Under the pieces are notes generated by a model. That model saw nothing but the letters and a program-made list of their open reading frames with translations, made no database searches and was not told the DNA's origin. From assembly GCA_947247005.1 (NCBI GenBank), contig OX365956.1:1991501-2055500 (forward strand): a stretch of 64,000 bases of DNA. The letters run 5' to 3'. The DNA comes from Spisula solida. Taxonomy: Eukaryota; Mollusca; Bivalvia; Venerida; Mactridae. This document shows, in pieces, positions 36,101 through 48,100 of the stretch (position 1 is the stretch's first letter; each line of letters begins with the position of its first letter). A program made the translations under genes and the position numbers.

Positions 36101-39100
36101 ATTTAATTTACATGTATTTCGAGTTTGAGGTCAGTAGGGCTGCCAATTTGGGGAACGTTTTTACGAACATGTATTTCGAGTTTGAGGTACAAAAAATTAC
36201 CTGAAGAAGCCTTCTGGGCGAAACGTCGTATTTTAATGAATATACATTAAATGTTATTTGTGTTTGGTGGTTTCATTCTATTTTAGAGTTTGAGGTCAGT
36301 AGGTCAAATGTCAACTTCATCTGTACCATTTTGACTATTATGCTGCCATTGGGGCACGTGTTTTATAATGAACATATATTGGTGTTTTCCAGGCGTTCAA
36401 TGTGTTGTGCCGACGGGAAATGCCGCCGGATCGCAGAAGAAATGCCAATGTGCTGCCGGATACGTGACTGCCAGAGGTTCATGTCGTATGCGTACGTAAC
36501 ACATTCTCAACATCCGTAGATGATATCTTGATACTAGTATGTCATTACAAATGCTGTGTCGTAGTGGCCTGTTGAAAATTGCATTAGCTTGCATTTACAT
36601 GAGTCCCATCTATTTGAGTTTGAAGTTTCTGTTTTCCAACAATATATTTAGACGATTTCTTAATATATAATAACAAATTTTGTGTCGCAATTGTCTCATG
36701 GAAATCTTCCATTGTCTCAATTAAACGAGTTACAGGTTGTTGTTTCCTAACCAACTTATTTCAACTAGATATTTCAGTGACGTCACTAACAATATACGAC
36801 AATGGATTTGGGCTCAACAAACAGCCTTTCTCTCAAGATATACCGACGGGTCAAAATGTTAGCGACTATTGAATTTCAGACGTTTGGTGTTTGGAAATAT
36901 TTCTCAGTCGTGTTCTTTGTTGGGCAAATTTGACACAAGAGTAAATGTTGCCGAATTTTATAAATCGCAAAATGCGCCAAATATTTTACGTCGAAATTTT
37001 GCCACCCATAAACATCCCATGTAATATTGCTGTTTATCAAATAAAGTTAAAGTTAAGTTAGTTGAGTGCTGAATTCCCTGTCTGACTGAATATTATCGTT
37101 CCCAACTATTACAGCTCACTACGGAGAGACATGTACTACTGTGGCATGTGGAATGGAGATCGACATATCAGACAGTGATAGTTCTATAGTCACCGAAACA
37201 TGCTCTGACAGTGGTGTTTGTACATGTCCGGATGGCTCAACTAGATACGATTTCCAGAAGGATGGCTACATATTCAACGTGTGTTTGAGTAAGTGTTATC
37301 TACATACAAATGTATACTACTCAAAATTTGATAAGCGTCAACATATTTTCCTTGTGAATATTTTCGCAAATTGAATCAGGCGGACTGATAGAGTTTTCAT
37401 AAATAAAAATTTAACACCTGGGTCACAAATCCAAGCTGATTGCCGTCTGTTGATCGGACGGTGTTCTTGTTGTATAATCAGTCGGAAGCTTGACGGACAT
37501 CGGTCAGACGTGGTTGAATTGTAGAGATATGGGTATTGATTGCTACTTATCTACGCGCGTACGCACGATGCATAGACATTTTGTATACAACGGATACATG
37601 GACATCGTCCGGCCGCCTGGTGATTTGTGATCCAGAAATTATTCAGAAAAATCATACTGTATGTCTAGTTGTCACGTGACAATGTGTAATAGTATCTACA
37701 ACGTGAGACATTATGACATTATGACGTCACTCTTTGATCCTTGATTATGTAATATACTATTTCAGATGATTACAGTGGAACCGTGATAGCAAATGGTGAA
37801 GCGTGTACAGCCAGCAATCAATGTACATCTAATATATGTGCTCAATGTCCAGAAGATTCCGCAGCTAAATGCCTCGGTGAGTTTATGCTTTATTTTAACC
37901 AACGCAGTACAATTATAAACAATTCATTCAAGGGTAAAAAAGGTATTATTTGTTATTATTTGCATTCGTAAAAATACATCAAATAAAAAAAATGATGACA
38001 ATTGAATGGAATTAGTCTGGTTTACGACTTTCTTACATAATGCCTCCTTTTGTATTTATATTTTGAAATCGAAAGCCAGTCTGATAAAAGGCCATGTGCT
38101 CCTCCATTAACAAATCGCTAAATGCGTCCAAAGGAACGTGAGGCGTGGGCGCATATAATAACCCATCATAATTGTCATTACGCCAGAGCGGAAATCGTTC
38201 AACCTTATCGCTTGTCGAAGATGGATATATCGAATCTATTCATGCTGATCAATGGGACCAGGGCACTGTCAAATCAAATCACTAACGAAAATCTTTAATT
38301 GTACGCTTAAAATTGAATTCTTTTCACTTATTTAACAAATGAAAATTCGTGACGGATATGGTTTGAAGGAGTCCATTTAATTTCGCTGAATAATTGTAAG
38401 TATTGTAGCTCCATTTACAGCACTTTGTAATTGTAAACAAATTATAATAAAAAAATTGATCGCAAGTCTACGATTTCCGTAAAAACTTTGATAAAACAGT
38501 ACCTATATGCTTGTTATTTATCGATAAACCGTATTTAAAGGCAAGTAATCGACAACTGCCGTGATACACAATCCATGGTGAATAGTTTTCAGTTTCGACA
38601 ATGCAAAATTTAAACAAATACAAACACTGATATAATGTATGCGAGTCGTTAATGTCAATCAAAAATGCTCTCGATTTTGTCGCATGTTAATGAGAATCTA
38701 GTAGAAGTATGTTTTACCTTATTTTTAAATAATCAATTCTTCGTTAGGGTTTTTTGAAAATGAAGTTCCAAGTTGGTCTACAATGATAACCGCATGTTTT
38801 AGTTCTCTATACGATATATAGCTAAAAGGCTCTTGATTCAATGTTGTATTATCAAAGCTTATTATATGCCATGGAGTCAAATTAAGCCTTACTCGATCGT
38901 TTTTTAAACAACACTAACTTGGAAACCTATTTGCAAAAGGATGCATTTTGAGGACTAAGGTTGAATCACAAAGGTGGAAAAGACCTTAAGGTGCAATAAA
39001 ACGAAATATAGCCTCCAGTTGATTTGTATACAAAATCACGAAATATAAACAATAAAATCATGATTTATATTCTAAGGGAGGCAATTCTTGCAAAAGTGGT

Positions 39101-39493
39101 ATTTTGTCATCCGTACATTTTACTAAATGTTGTTATGTCATACTATTTCGAAAGACACACATAATTAACATTATGTCGTCAATTATTGGTCTTTTGGGAT
39201 AAACATCCTAATTTCTAGTATTTAGTCTGTTTACTTGATGATCGGAAAAAGGTTTTGGGAGAGATAATGGGGCTTTAACATTACATCTATAAATGCATTT
39301 TATGGCTTTAACATTACATCTATAAATGCATTTTATGGCTTTAACATTACATCTATAAATGCATTTTATGGCTTTAACATTACATCTATAAATGCATTTT
39401 ATGGCTTTAACATTACATCTATAAATGCATTTTATGGCTTTAACATTACATCTATAAATGCATTTTGTCGTTTCAGTACCACCAACATCATAA
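30123..39493 (+). CDS. Secreted cysteine-rich EB-module-like protein, seven exons
   Basis: Assembled exons: 30123-30189, 34822-34965, 35858-36076, 36393-36491, 37115-37288, 37766-37876, 39477-39493. All six introns are GT..AG and in phase 1; the five middle exons are multiples of 3. The joined frame is open for 276 residues. Exon 1 is a signal peptide (MYIPLAVRLLLCMAVTV). Exon 2 (CVSNADCTDDNTYC..CKCLDYMTWDG) and the exon 3/4 junction (GEDCTTVGDCYEEMSG-SVQC..CQCAAGY) have the Cys-x-Cys plus Gly pattern of invertebrate EB modules; exon 5 has VCTCPDG and exon 6 ACTASNQCTSNICAQC. The mature part has 31 Cys. The protein should be secreted or extracellular; its partner is unknown. The last exon encodes only VPPTS-stop and is the least certain part. 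AATAAA occurs at 40032. Intron 1 is inflated by a 3.56-kb foldback element and a MITE; intron 3 holds a hammerhead-like insertion; intron 6 ends in a 33-bp minisatellite. Confidence 0.78.
30262..30417 (+). repeat. Two diverged tandem copies, 98-bp period, in intron 1
   Basis: GCCTCAATATGTTGAAAGCA..ACGGAGTAACGTACATTTAA at 30262-30319 recurs with changes at 30360-30417. Confidence 0.75.
30430..33990. mobile_element. 3.56-kb element with ~0.5-kb inverted arms
   Basis: The left arm (30430-30932) and right arm (33537-33990) are inverted copies, starting TGGAACCACACTATAAAAAA on each end, with roughly 85-90% identity by eye. The left arm has about 60 extra bases near 30580. Arms include GACGTCA-type palindromes and GTCGAAACGTCA. 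The 2.6-kb interior shows no transposase or other recognised coding frame. No convincing target-site duplication is seen (left flank GTTAAGG, right flank ATGTAG). It fills most of intron 1 of the EB gene. Confidence 0.85.
34543..34800. mobile_element. MITE family A, copy 2 (258 bp)
   Basis: Ends CACTCAACCACTTTTCTAAT and its inverse, matching copy 1 at 12656-12912. The right flank is TA; the left flank is GA, one change from TA. The element ends 21 bp before exon 2 of the EB gene, inside the normal branch-point window. Confidence 0.85.
36189..36285 (+). mobile_element. 97-bp insertion flanked by 11-bp direct repeats
   Basis: GAGTTTGAGGT flanks the segment on both sides (36178-36188 and 36286-36296), as expected for a target-site duplication. 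The same 11-mer occurs once more at 36121-36131, so a local tandem duplication is an alternative. The segment carries the hammerhead-like motif, and hammerheads are known in Penelope-like retroelements, which suggests a short Penelope-derived or retrozyme-like insertion. Confidence 0.5.
36191..36237 (+). ncRNA. Hammerhead-ribozyme-like motif (type I, minimal stem III)
   Basis: Core CTGAAGA (36201-36207, fits CUGANGA), stem II GCC/GGC closing a TTCTG-type loop, then GAAAC (36220-36224) and GTC (36225-36227) as the cleavage triplet. Stem III is the self-complementary ACGT, as in minimal hammerheads thought to act as dimers. Stem I can form: ATTAC before the core pairs with GTA..TTTT after the triplet, with one U-U mismatch. 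It lies in sense orientation in intron 3 of the EB gene. Catalysis is not shown by sequence. Confidence 0.6.
39271..39466. repeat. Minisatellite, 33-bp unit, six copies
   Basis: The unit begins GGCTTTAACATTACATCTAT. Copies are nearly identical. As 33 is a multiple of 3, the minus strand has a spurious ORF repeating KCIYRCNVKAI. The array ends 10 bp before the acceptor AG of the last EB exon. Confidence 0.95.
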
Positions 39494-40519
39494 TCAGATG
39501 GCGACACAATCATCGCCAAGCCTGTTTGATCTAGTCACAATACGATGAAACATTCTTGTATATCCAATCCGTCCATTTTGTAAAGTCCATATACTAGTAT
39601 ACAGTTACTGTATTAATTACTTTTCCGGTTGACCAACAGTACTCTGTAGGGTTCTATTTTTGTGGTATAGTTCGTTAGTTTAGATATGTCATTGTATACA
39701 AACAATGTAGTATCAATATATATATATTATAAACTTTGCATTGCTTTTTATATTTCAATCAGACAAAAGGGCTAAGAAACCAATACCTTTAGTACTAAGC
39801 CACTCACTGAAATATAAATTAAGGTAATCCATCCATCATTGGCAAAATTTAGATTCCCAATGAAACTAACTTTTTCATTAAGGGTATCACATGGCTTGTC
39901 TAAATATAATTTTTTAAAAACTTTTACCACGCCGTTTTGGAGAAATTCCATTTTAACTATGGTAACCATCCATATCAAAATAGAGCAAATTTCAGAAAAG
40001 GTCCTAACAGTATTTTTCTATTTTTTGTGTCAATAAAATCAATAAATTGTGCAAAGTTTTATGTTTTTACACAGCCAATGGAATGTGTTTGTAAATGATA
40101 TGTAACAGAAATTTGTAAATTACTTCATATTTTTTTCTTTCACCTCTATCTTTCAATTTCAGTGTTTTGAATGAGTAGATTTATAAAAATATTTAAATTT
40201 CCCTTTCAAAGAATGGTATAAAATCATCTTATAAAATGATTGGCATGCTACAATAGTAACATACAAATTTTAAGTAATCAATATTGTATAAGAAAATAAC
40301 AAAATAAAAAAAGTTTACCACAGATTTATTTCAGAAAATGTACTTTTCTTTGCATACTCTTATTTCTGTACTCGCTGGAGAATGAGTTCTCATTTACTAA
40401 AAACACAGAAACTTTTTCATTATTGACTGAAAACATGTCATGTGTGTATTCATTTTGTTAGTTAGATCATTTGCTACAAGTTGATGTATGTTCTGACATA
40501 AAATTCAGAAATTTTTTTT
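39494..40519. other. Likely 3' UTR and intergenic sequence
   Basis: After the EB stop codon no gene is recognised. AATAAA hexamers at 40032 and 40041 are candidate polyadenylation signals. Confidence 0.35.
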
Positions 40520-40705
40520 TTAGTCCCCTATCGGTTTTCAACCAGAGGGGACATAGGTTTACCCTTCAACCGTTCCTCAAAAGTCAGGATCCTGACATAG
40601 CTCAAACAGTTTTCAAACTAGGTTTATGAAACGTGGTATGTGGATAGGGGGCCACTAGAAGGATGGTCCACAGTGGGCATTTCTAAAATTAGTAACAGTA
40701 CTGGG
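40520..40705. repeat. Bivalve-type dispersed repeat
   Basis: GTCCCCTATCGGTTTTCAAC..GGATCCTGACATAGCTC..AAACAGTTTTCAAACTAGG..TATGAAACGTGGTATGTGG matches the units at 62870-63190 (AACAGTTTCCAAGCTAGACC, TATGAAACTTGGTA). Confidence 0.65.
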
Positions 40706-41412
40706 AAAAACCAGGTTTACAATGGCAATGCGCATGTGCGGCTGAACTGCTAGAAGCAAGGATTTGTGGGTATTTTTTTCATGAAAAGCCGCCATATTGT
40801 CTGCTAGATTTAAGCCAAGAAATCGCTGATTTAGGTCACTTTTCCTTCATACTTGACCTCAACGACGGTGCTTATTGATGCATAATGTTTATAAATCTAT
40901 TACTTGATACGTTTTCAACAAAAAAATGACCTAGATTTTCTTGCTGGTGCGGTTGAGGAACCCAGCGGTTGAAGTTCACGGAGTGGCAGCTTTTGAACGT
41001 AAGATTTTCATATTTTGGCATGAACCTACATAAACCTACATCCTGAATGTCGAACAAATACTGCCGGAAAACATCATCGATTGTTCATTCGGCATAGTTT
41101 TTTATTGGTGTCTAATATTTATCCTTTTTATAGTCAACCGGAAGTTTCGTCCTTAAAACTGTTCGACCCATTGGGTTTGAGAAGATGTGTAAAAATGTTT
41201 TATCACTACTGAGTACTAATCATATGATATTCAGTCTCGCTATATTGATTGATAACTTTACTGTTTCGTTCAAAGCCTTTAATATACACCTGTTTTGATG
41301 TTATTATATATTTCATTAATAAGGATATGTTTATAAAGCTTTATTTATAACAAATTGCTACATTTTAATGATTTATTTATCTTTTTTGTATGAATGACTT
41401 TAATATTATGTG
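40706..41412. other. Intergenic, nothing recognised
   Basis: Short ORFs only; no repeats recognised. Confidence 0.4.
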
Positions 41413-41576
41413 TTACCCTGTAACAGTCAGCAATCCACAGTTAGGTGTATGATGTAGATATTAATGCGCCCATCATGACTCAATAGAAACCACACCCCAC
41501 CTGACCCTGAGATAGCTGCCGGGGAACCACATCTACATCATACACCCAACTGTCGATTGCCGACTATTACAGGGTG
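41413..41576. mobile_element. MITE-like element with 45-bp TIRs (164 bp)
   Basis: Left arm ACCCTGTAACAGTCAGCAAT..GGTGTATGATGTAGAT is inverted at the right end (ATCTACATCATACACC..TATTACAGGGT). The loop is about 70 bp. No target-site duplication is obvious. Confidence 0.75.
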
Positions 41577-41659
41577 GCGCTGTCAGAGAAAAACAGTTAT
41601 TAAAGAAATATGTATGTTACAGTGTTAAAAGTGTAAAAGACTGTCCGGTATTTTTACGT

Positions 41660-41745
41660 TACCATACCACATGAGTGCAGGGCTTTCGTTTTGTGCATAC
41701 TAGTTACTACATGAGTGCAGGGCTTTTGTTTCGCGCCAAAATAAA
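41660..41745 (+). repeat. Two copies of a ~40-bp direct repeat (third at 42912-42951)
   Basis: ACATGAGTGCAGGGCTTTCG (41670) and ACTACATGAGTGCAGGGCTT followed by TTGTTTCGCGCCAAAATAAA (41706) recur almost exactly at 42912-42951. The third copy is followed by a repeat of AATAGCTGTGACTATACC, which also precedes it. Confidence 0.8.
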
Positions 41746-42053
41746 TCAAAGCACTGAAAGTACTGGTGTGTGGCGTACTGATGCCATTAAATCCAATATC
41801 GAATCCAGGTTGTATCATAATTTTATGTCACAGTTCTGATAAGCCCACCCTTACTCAAACATTTGTGCTGCTAAAGACACCAAGAGAACCAGCAGTTACC
41901 TGGAACTTACTTAAGTAACTGCTGAGCATCAATGAAGGGATATTTACAAATACCATTTTTAACGACTTGGAGAATTCGACCAGTGTCAAGATAACTGACT
42001 GTTTATTCTCCGTATGACCACGCATGTTAATTAATGACAATGGCGTCGCTCCC

Positions 42054-42452
42054 ACATATCGATCGGCCGATTAATGCTTTAAAAACAAGTTTTACATTTT
42101 ATAAAACGTTTAAGTATTAGCTTTTAAAACAAGCTTTAACGAACAAAATCGATCGAATATTGAATTAATAATTGATGATTTTCGACCGTTTATTTGGTAT
42201 AAAACGGGATATTTTAAACTTACTTTTACGCGGAACGGATTCTTACTCGTCGCCGTGGATTAACTAATTAGGGTATCGTGTTGAATGATGTCTAAAAGAG
42301 AGACATATATCTCTGCTTCATTACAAGCTTTAAATATTCAAAATCGGATAATAGATACGAAAATTATGAGGTCTTATATAAAGCACGGTAGAAATTGACT
42401 AGTGCGTTTAACGTTTACCGCGATAACATCGTTAATCGGCCGATCGATATGT
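42054..42452. mobile_element. 399-bp element with perfect 21-bp TIRs
   Basis: ACATATCGATCGGCCGATTA(A) at 42054-42074 is exactly inverted at 42432-42452. The interior is AT-rich without an ORF. The palindromic CGATCGGCCGAT core inside the TIR is notable. No clear target-site duplication is seen. Confidence 0.7.
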
Positions 42453-43384
42453 ACGTAGAACTATTTCAGTTCCCCCCACCAGCTATATATAGCATCAATG
42501 TTTGTATACAACATAATTAGGTCATCGTCTGCAATGTGCAGCGGCGGAGTGATTTACATACGTTACAGTATACGATTGAAAACCGTGGGAACTATTAGAT
42601 TCCCGCCACCAGTGAGAACATTCGTTGGTAGTAAAAATATAGTCCGTTGCGGAACGATTTGCTATAAAAATCCTCTAAAAATAAAAGTCTGATAAAATTG
42701 TTGGTCTTAATATAAGTAAATGTTGGTAATGTAAACAAATCAGGTCCAATGATACGTGTAACCTGTGTTGCATGCTTGTAATATTGTTCAAATCATAGAA
42801 CTATTTATTTGCCGAGGCCTAATGCGTTAAATTGGTCGTAAGCTGAAAAGTGGTAATAACATTGTGTGGCGTTTACGCCACACAAAAATAGCTGTGACTA
42901 TACCCGACTTATATACTACATGAGTGCAGGGCTTTTGTTTCGCGCCAAAATAAAAAATAGCTGTGACTATACCTGACTTACATAAAATTGCGATGAATTA
43001 CCATAGATCTGTATGGCCCGGGCGGGTATTTTACCAGGGGTTTAAGAAACAAAAAGTAAAAATCCCCGCCATTCGTCTGGTTTCAATTGACTGGTGTATT
43101 ACCAACTGAAAAAACCGACATAGCCCAACATAACTTTACACCTCACTCAAAGTGAATCACTTTGGTCATTGTTGTTGTTTGCGTTCAACAGAGACTGTGG
43201 TGAGTTTATGGTCAGCCATTTTTCCCTGCTGAAATGACCAAAATAAGTCAATGACCTTAGGCTTCGAAGGTTCGAATAGACTGAAACTGCATGGGATACA
43301 TGGAATCCAGTGCCTTACAGGACTACCTTTTAGTAGACCAATTCGATCATTGCTAGTTGGGTGGGTAACACTGAATATGAACAA
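42453..43384. other. Intergenic, nothing recognised
   Basis: Contains the third copy of the 40-bp repeat (42912-42951); otherwise no gene or element is recognised. Confidence 0.35.
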
Positions 43385-43455
43385 GTACCCTGGTCGAACC
43401 AGAGATCCATGGATCAGTAGTCACAAGTGTAAACCACCCGACCAACATTCCACTA
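43385..43455 (-). mobile_element. Possible tRNA-derived SINE head
   Basis: On the minus strand GTTGGTCGGGTGGTTTACAC (A-box-like) is followed, about 35 bp on, by CTGGTTCGACCAGGGT (B-box-like). The tRNA fold is poor, so this is tentative. Confidence 0.4.
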
Positions 43456-44275
43456 TACTTTCACCATGGTCATCAGTAACAGAAGAAAAATGTGCCCGGT
43501 GTGCGGTTCAAACCCACGTATGGCTCCAGTATTGTGCTGTACATACCAAGCTAAATGGCCTTATATACAGCAGTTAGAGCCTCAAAGTTCATGATTATAT
43601 GACTTTTGGTTAGCTGAGTGTACCATCAGTGCACTAAGCTAGTTAAAATGTTTGTAACTTCTAACCGGGTATCCCAGGAACCCCTGAATTTTCTCTAAAC
43701 ATTAGCACAGCTAGTACTTTACCAACTGACTTACTGAGCTAACCTGAAGGGGCCACCTATTACACATGACCTAAACTTATGTGACTTACAGTCTTTTTCA
43801 CTGATCGCCTCTACTAGCAGCATTACAAGCGCATGAAATTATGTATTTTAAAGATATTTAGAATTAACAATTTAAATAAATTATTAACATAGTTCTATAT
43901 TTATTTTTTCAGTTCTTCAATGATGTGAAAGCTGACATTATGTAGGTTCTGTTAATGTCGTCATCAGTGTCCCTTCTTGGTGTGTGTAACAGTCAATGAT
44001 GAGCCAATCATAGTGCATGCATGAAGTTGATAATAACATTTGCAGGTTACATGGGCACTTCCAAGGTAAGAGACAATAATTGACTGCATGGGTCTCTGAT
44101 TTAAACCTTGGTCATAAATCACCTGAACCATGTTCACTTGGAACTTTGAACAATATTATGTTAATGTTTCCAATGTGTACATGCTGTTTAGGTGTTATGT
44201 ACACTGAATGCACCATTGAATCCACGACAAATGCAACTGAAGGATAATTCCGTCAGTGGTCGGCTCAACATACTG
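43456..44275. other. Intergenic, nothing recognised
   Basis: The plus ORF 43251-43577 overlaps the SINE-like head and has no recognised domain. Confidence 0.35.
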
Positions 44276-44581
44276 CCAACGCATAGAGCATTACATAGTG
44301 CCGACACATGCAGCATTACATACTGCCGACACATGCAGCATTACATACTGCCGACACATGCAGTATTACATACTGCCTACACATTGAGCATAACATATTG
44401 CAACACATTGAGCATTACATATTGCCACCACATTGAGCATTACATACTGCCTACACATTCAGCCTTGCATACTGCCAACACATTGAGCATTACATTACTG
44501 CCAACACATCGAGCATTACAAAGTGAGAACACATTGAGCATTGCATATTTCCTACGTATTGAGCATTACATATACTGCCAG
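44276..44581. repeat. Minisatellite, ~25-bp unit, about 12 diverged copies
   Basis: The consensus is near GCCAACACATTGAGCATTAC followed by ATACT; copies vary in length (24-27 bp). A plus-strand ORF through it is an artefact. Confidence 0.9.
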
Positions 44582-45169
44582 AGATGGGTATTATTATCTT
44601 AAAAAGTAATTAATCAATTACAATAATATTGAAAACTTTCCAATTAAATTTCAATTAACATTACAAATATTTCAAGAAAGTAATTTTAAAATTAAAAATA
44701 ATCCTGTGTTTTGAACTTGAGCAATATTTCTTCAAACCTTCACAGATTAACAACGGCCACAGAAGGTGGAATTTTTTGCTGTATTTTTATCTGAATGGTT
44801 GACCTTTGATATTGTTGATACAATTATAGTCCATAAGGCTAGAGAAGTTGAATAATGATGTTTTACGGTTTCCTCAACCTGCTATTCCCCTTGTGTTTCC
44901 AATTTAAAATGATAATGCGCTATAATGGGGGCTCCTGTGTCCCATGAACACATTTTCTAGTTGTACCAGTCTTTCCTTTTTTATTTCACAGAATTTGTAT
45001 GGTATTTCTAATTTATCTATTATGTTTCAGTTTCAAATTGTGAAGAAAATTGTTTGTCTGCTGTATTTATAATGGTTTTACTGCCAACACTGCGTAATTG
45101 TGGAGGATGGAAGAAGACAAACGGGATTACTTATATTTGTAAGTATTTTAACAGGTTATGATATTATTG
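44582..45169. other. Intergenic, nothing recognised
   Basis: AT-rich flank of the following satellite; no gene seen. Confidence 0.4.
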
Positions 45170-48100
45170 ACTTACTGACTCCACTGCTGATTCACTGACT
45201 AACTCCACTGACTGACTGACTCTGCTAAATTACTGACTCCACTGAATGACTCCTGACTAACTCCACTGACTGACTGACTGACTAACTCCACTGACTAACT
45301 CCACTGTCTGACTCTACAACTCCACTGACTGACTACACTGACTAACTCGTCTGACTGACTGTCTAACTCTACTGATTCACTGACTGACTCCAGTGACTGA
45401 CTGACTGACTGACTCCAGTGACTGACTGGCTCCACTGACTGACTCCACTGACTGACTGGCTCCACTGACTAGCTCCACTGACTGACTGTCTAACTCTACT
45501 GACTGACTGACTTCACTGACTCAACTGTCTGACTGACTCCAGTGACTGACTGACTCCACTGACTGACTGGCTCCACTGACTGACTCCACTGACTGCCTCT
45601 ACTGACTGACTCCACTGACTGACTGACTCCTGTGACTGACTGCAGGGCTCTACAAATCCTATAGTCCAACGTCCTTGACAACTGTAAATCGACTTCGGAC
45701 AACTGTTTATTTATGAGCAAAAGTTTAGTCCCGGACAAGTCTAATTTAAATTGACAGCAAAATCAGACAACTGACCAAAAGTTCAACATCTACGTCCACT
45801 GACTGACTGGCTCCACTGACTGCCTCTACTGACTGACTCCACTGACTGACTTCACTAACTGACTGGCTCCACTGACTGACTCTACTGACTGACTCCACTC
45901 ACTCACTGACTGACTGACTCCACTGACTGACTCTCCTGACTGACTCCACTGACTGACTCTACTGACTGACTGACTCCACTGACTGACTGACTCCAGTCAC
46001 TGACTCTGTTGACTGACTGACTGACTCCAGTCACTGACTCTGTTGACTGACTGACTGACTCCGTTGACTGACTCCACTGACTGACTCTACTGACTGACTC
46101 ATGACTGACTGACGCCACTTACTGACTGACTGACTCCACTGGTTGATAACTGACTGACTGACTGACTCCACTGGTTGACTGACTGGCTAGACTCCATTGA
46201 CTAATTAGACTCCACCGACTGAATGATCACTTTCTTTACTGATTGACTAACTGACTGACTGACTACACTGACAGACTCAGCTGACTGACTCCACTTATTG
46301 ACTCCACTGACTGACTCCACTGATTGACTGACTGACTAGTCAGACTCTACTGACTGACTTATGACTGACTGACGTCACTGAGTGGTTGACTGACTGACTG
46401 CCTCCACTGGTTCACATCACTGACTGACTCCACCGATTGACTACACTGACTGACTCCACTGACTGACTACTGACTCAAATGACTAACTGACTCCACTGAC
46501 TGACTCCACTGATTGACTGACTGACTCCACTGATTGACTGACTGACTCTACTGACTGACTAATGACTGACTGACGTCACTGAGTGGTTGACTGACTGACT
46601 GCCTCCACTGGTTCACATCACTGACTGACTCCACTGACTGACTCTACTGAATGACTCTACTCACTGACTGGTTGACTGACTGACTGACTCCATTGACTTA
46701 CTGGGTCTGTTAACTGACTGACTCCACTCACTGACTGGTTGACTGACTGACTGACTGACTGACTAGACTCCACTAATTAGACTTCACTGACTGACTGACT
46801 ATTTTCTTAACTGACTGACTCAACTGACTGACTCTCCTGACTGACTCCACTCACTGACTGGTTGACTGACTGACTGACTGACTAGACTCCATTGATTAGA
46901 CTTCACTGACTGACTGACTACTTTCTTAACTGACTGACTCAACTGACTGACTCCACTGACCGACTAATTCACTGACTGACTGATCACTTTCTTAACTGAT
47001 TGACTAACTCACTGACTGACTGTCTACACTGACTGACTCAACTGACTGACTCCACTGACTGACTGACTCCACTGACTGACTGACTCCACTGACTGACTGA
47101 CTCCACTGACTGACCGACTCAACTGACTGACTGACTCAACTGACTGACTGACTCCACTAACAGATTGCCTCCACTTACTGACTCTACTGACTGACTCCAC
47201 TGTCTGACAGACTCTACTGACTTACTGACTCTACTGACTGACTCATGACTGACTGACATCACTGAATGGTTGACTGACTGACTCCAATAACAGATTGCCT
47301 CCACTTACTGACTCTACTGACTGACTCCACTGTCTGACAGACTCTACTGACTTACTGACATCACTAACTGGTTGACTGACTGACTCCACTTGTTGATGAC
47401 TGACTGATTCCACTGGTTGACCGACTGACTGACTGACTAGACTCCACTGACTAATTTGACTCCACTGACTGACTGTTCACTTTCTTTACTGATTGACTGA
47501 CTCCACTGACTGACTCAACCGACTCCACTGACTGACTCACTCACTCCACTGACTGGCTGACTTCACTGACTTACTCCACTGTCTAACTGACTGACTGACT
47601 GCAGTGATTTTTTTCGCCTCTTTTGGAAAGGGTCCGGGTTGGTTCAGATTGGAAATTTTCGCGTCATGACAACTTGAAATTAGGAATTTCCATGAAGCAG
47701 AAAGGACAAATAAAACCAAAAAAGAGATGACATGTGAATGTTAACTTGTTTCTTTGAACTTTTATGCTTGACGACCTCAATGACTGACTGATCACTTTCT
47801 TTACTGACTGACTGACTCACTCACTCACCGACTCACTCACTCACCGACTCACTGACTGCACTGACTCACTCACTGACTACACTGACTGACTAACTACACT
47901 GACTGACTACACTGACTGACTGACTCCTCTGACTGACTACACTGACTGACTGACTCCTCTGACTGACTGGTTGACTGACTCCACTGACTGGTTGACTGAC
48001 TCCACTGACTGGTTGACTGACTCCACTGACTGGTTGACTGACTCCACTGACTGGTTGACTGAATCTACTGACTGGTTGACTGACTCCACTGACTGGTTGA

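Noticed and set aside
39271..39466. CRISPR-like array
   Set aside because: Units are contiguous with no variable spacers, and the context is a eukaryotic intron.
39208..39519. 103-codon minus ORF with KCIYRCNVKAI repeats
   Set aside because: It is the 33-bp minisatellite in the last intron of the EB gene, read antisense.
43251..43577. 108-codon plus-strand ORF
   Set aside because: It overlaps a SINE-like tRNA head on the other strand and shows no domain.
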